From contig DAOVYA010000013.1 of NCBI GenBank assembly GCA_030635865.1, forward strand, positions 1 to 14,446: a DNA stretch of 14,446 nt. The letters are read 5' to 3'. Position numbers and translations under genes: made by a program. The notes beneath the pieces were generated by a model. The model ran no database searches, was not told where the DNA came from, and saw nothing but the letters and a program-made list of their open reading frames with translations. The DNA comes from Gammaproteobacteria bacterium. GTDB taxonomy: Bacteria > Pseudomonadota > Gammaproteobacteria > UBA9214. Below, one piece after another: positions 14,003 through 14,446 of this stretch. The first letter of the stretch is position 1. Each line of letters begins with the position of its first letter.

Positions 14003-14446
14003 TTAGTTCTTTGGATAAAAATAGGCTTCCTTCCGCCTGGCAGACAATTTCCGGTGGCGGTGATTCCCTTTGTACGTCCCCCAATACTGCATGAATCGGA
14101 AGATCAATATGCCCCTGACTTCGGCCAGCAGCACTTTTCTTTTAGCCGCCTGACCCAGGTCATGTGTCACTGCAGCGAAGTAATAACGAACAACATCGGT
14201 CAGGCCCAACTGCAGTTCCGGCATGATTTTCCTCAGCGCCAGTGACTCGCGCTCATACCGGACCTTTATATTACGCCAGGTCTCATGATGGATATGGTAA
14301 ACACCGGCTTCTGCGACATAGGCAATTGACGAGCCTTTCCCGACCAGCCTCCTGGCCAGGTGCATGTCTTCAAGGCCGGTCAGCCCCTCATCGAATTTGG
14401 TGTCTTTCCAGGCTGATTTCATCAGTGCCGCATTGGCATTGTTACA
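14003..14446 (-). CDS. GT2 family glycosyltransferase, C-terminal part, 5' end beyond the window
   Basis: The frame is open to the right edge, so the ATG at 14420-14422 is internal; the visible part begins CNNANAALMKSAW. GLTGLEDMHLARRLVGKG matches the ED motif that binds the acceptor and positions the base in GT2 enzymes, and VAEAGVYHIHHETW is the usual strand with histidines after it. About 147 residues are visible. A basic tail follows, ending in KLSARRKEAYFYPKN. It lies 15 bases before the cytidylyltransferase gene and is probably in the same operon. The GT-A catalytic DxD region is outside the window, so specificity cannot be guessed. Confidence 0.85.
   Translation of the reverse strand, partial: CNNANAALMKSAWKDTKFDEGLTGLEDMHLARRLVGKGSSIAYVAEAGVYHIHHETWRNIKVRYERESLALRKIMPELQLGLTDVVRYYFAAVTHDLGQAAKRKVLLAEVRGILIFRFMQYWGTYKGNHRHRKLSARRKEAYFYPKN

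Noticed and set aside
13523..14245. A 240-codon open frame on the plus strand
   Set aside because: It lies antisense to the cytidylyltransferase and the partial glycosyltransferase, both with clear motifs, and its translation has no recognisable domain.
1..14446. CRISPR arrays, intact insertion sequences, rRNA genes or complete tRNA genes
   Set aside because: I saw no regularly spaced direct repeats, transposase motifs with terminal repeats, rRNA sequence or full cloverleaf.

Overview
The window reads as chromosomal DNA of a gammaproteobacterium. The evidence is a PilS-PilR pair beside type IVa pilin genes with short leader peptides, proteobacterial Shine-Dalgarno sequences, and moderately GC-rich coding sequence. 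No species-level assignment can be made from the sequence alone.

Left part (about 1-4840) is a type IV pilus regulation and pilin locus. A scrap of a dispersed palindromic repeat lies at the left edge. It is followed by pilS (membrane sensor kinase) and pilR (sigma-54 activator), then two tandem pilin genes. Each pilin gene has its own Rho-independent terminator. Each also has a 5' leader with a shared hairpin-based architecture (an identical CGGGC/GCCCG hairpin and fixed spacing), which suggests a common post-transcriptional signal. A sigma-54-like promoter is visible only for the second pilin.

Middle part (4950-8791) is a glycosylation block on the same strand. It holds a 661-residue multi-pass GT-C-like transferase with a C-terminal repeat domain (TMTC/PMT-like), a DPM1/GtrB-like GT2 with two C-terminal membrane helices, and a rhamnosyltransferase-like GT2. 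The first two fit a two-step scheme in which the GT2 charges polyprenyl phosphate with a sugar and the GT-C enzyme passes it to a periplasmic protein. Given the position, pilin is the obvious candidate acceptor; this is an inference.

Boundary (8790-8954): directly after the last glycosyltransferase is the 3' half of a tRNA-Phe gene, running from the anticodon loop with GAA to the acceptor end. It has no 5' half and a decayed T-stem and acceptor. This looks like a footprint of an integrative element. Base composition falls sharply just to its right, in an AT-rich FkbM methyltransferase gene.

Right part (9972-14446) is a compact leftward operon of surface-glycan genes. In transcription order it has a GT2 cut by the window edge, a NeuA-like cytidylyltransferase (GTG start), an FkbM methyltransferase, a D-2-hydroxyacid dehydrogenase, an SDR dehydrogenase and a DUF115/MptE-like protein. 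Together they suggest synthesis and transfer of a CMP-activated acidic sugar. The substrate and product cannot be read from the sequence.
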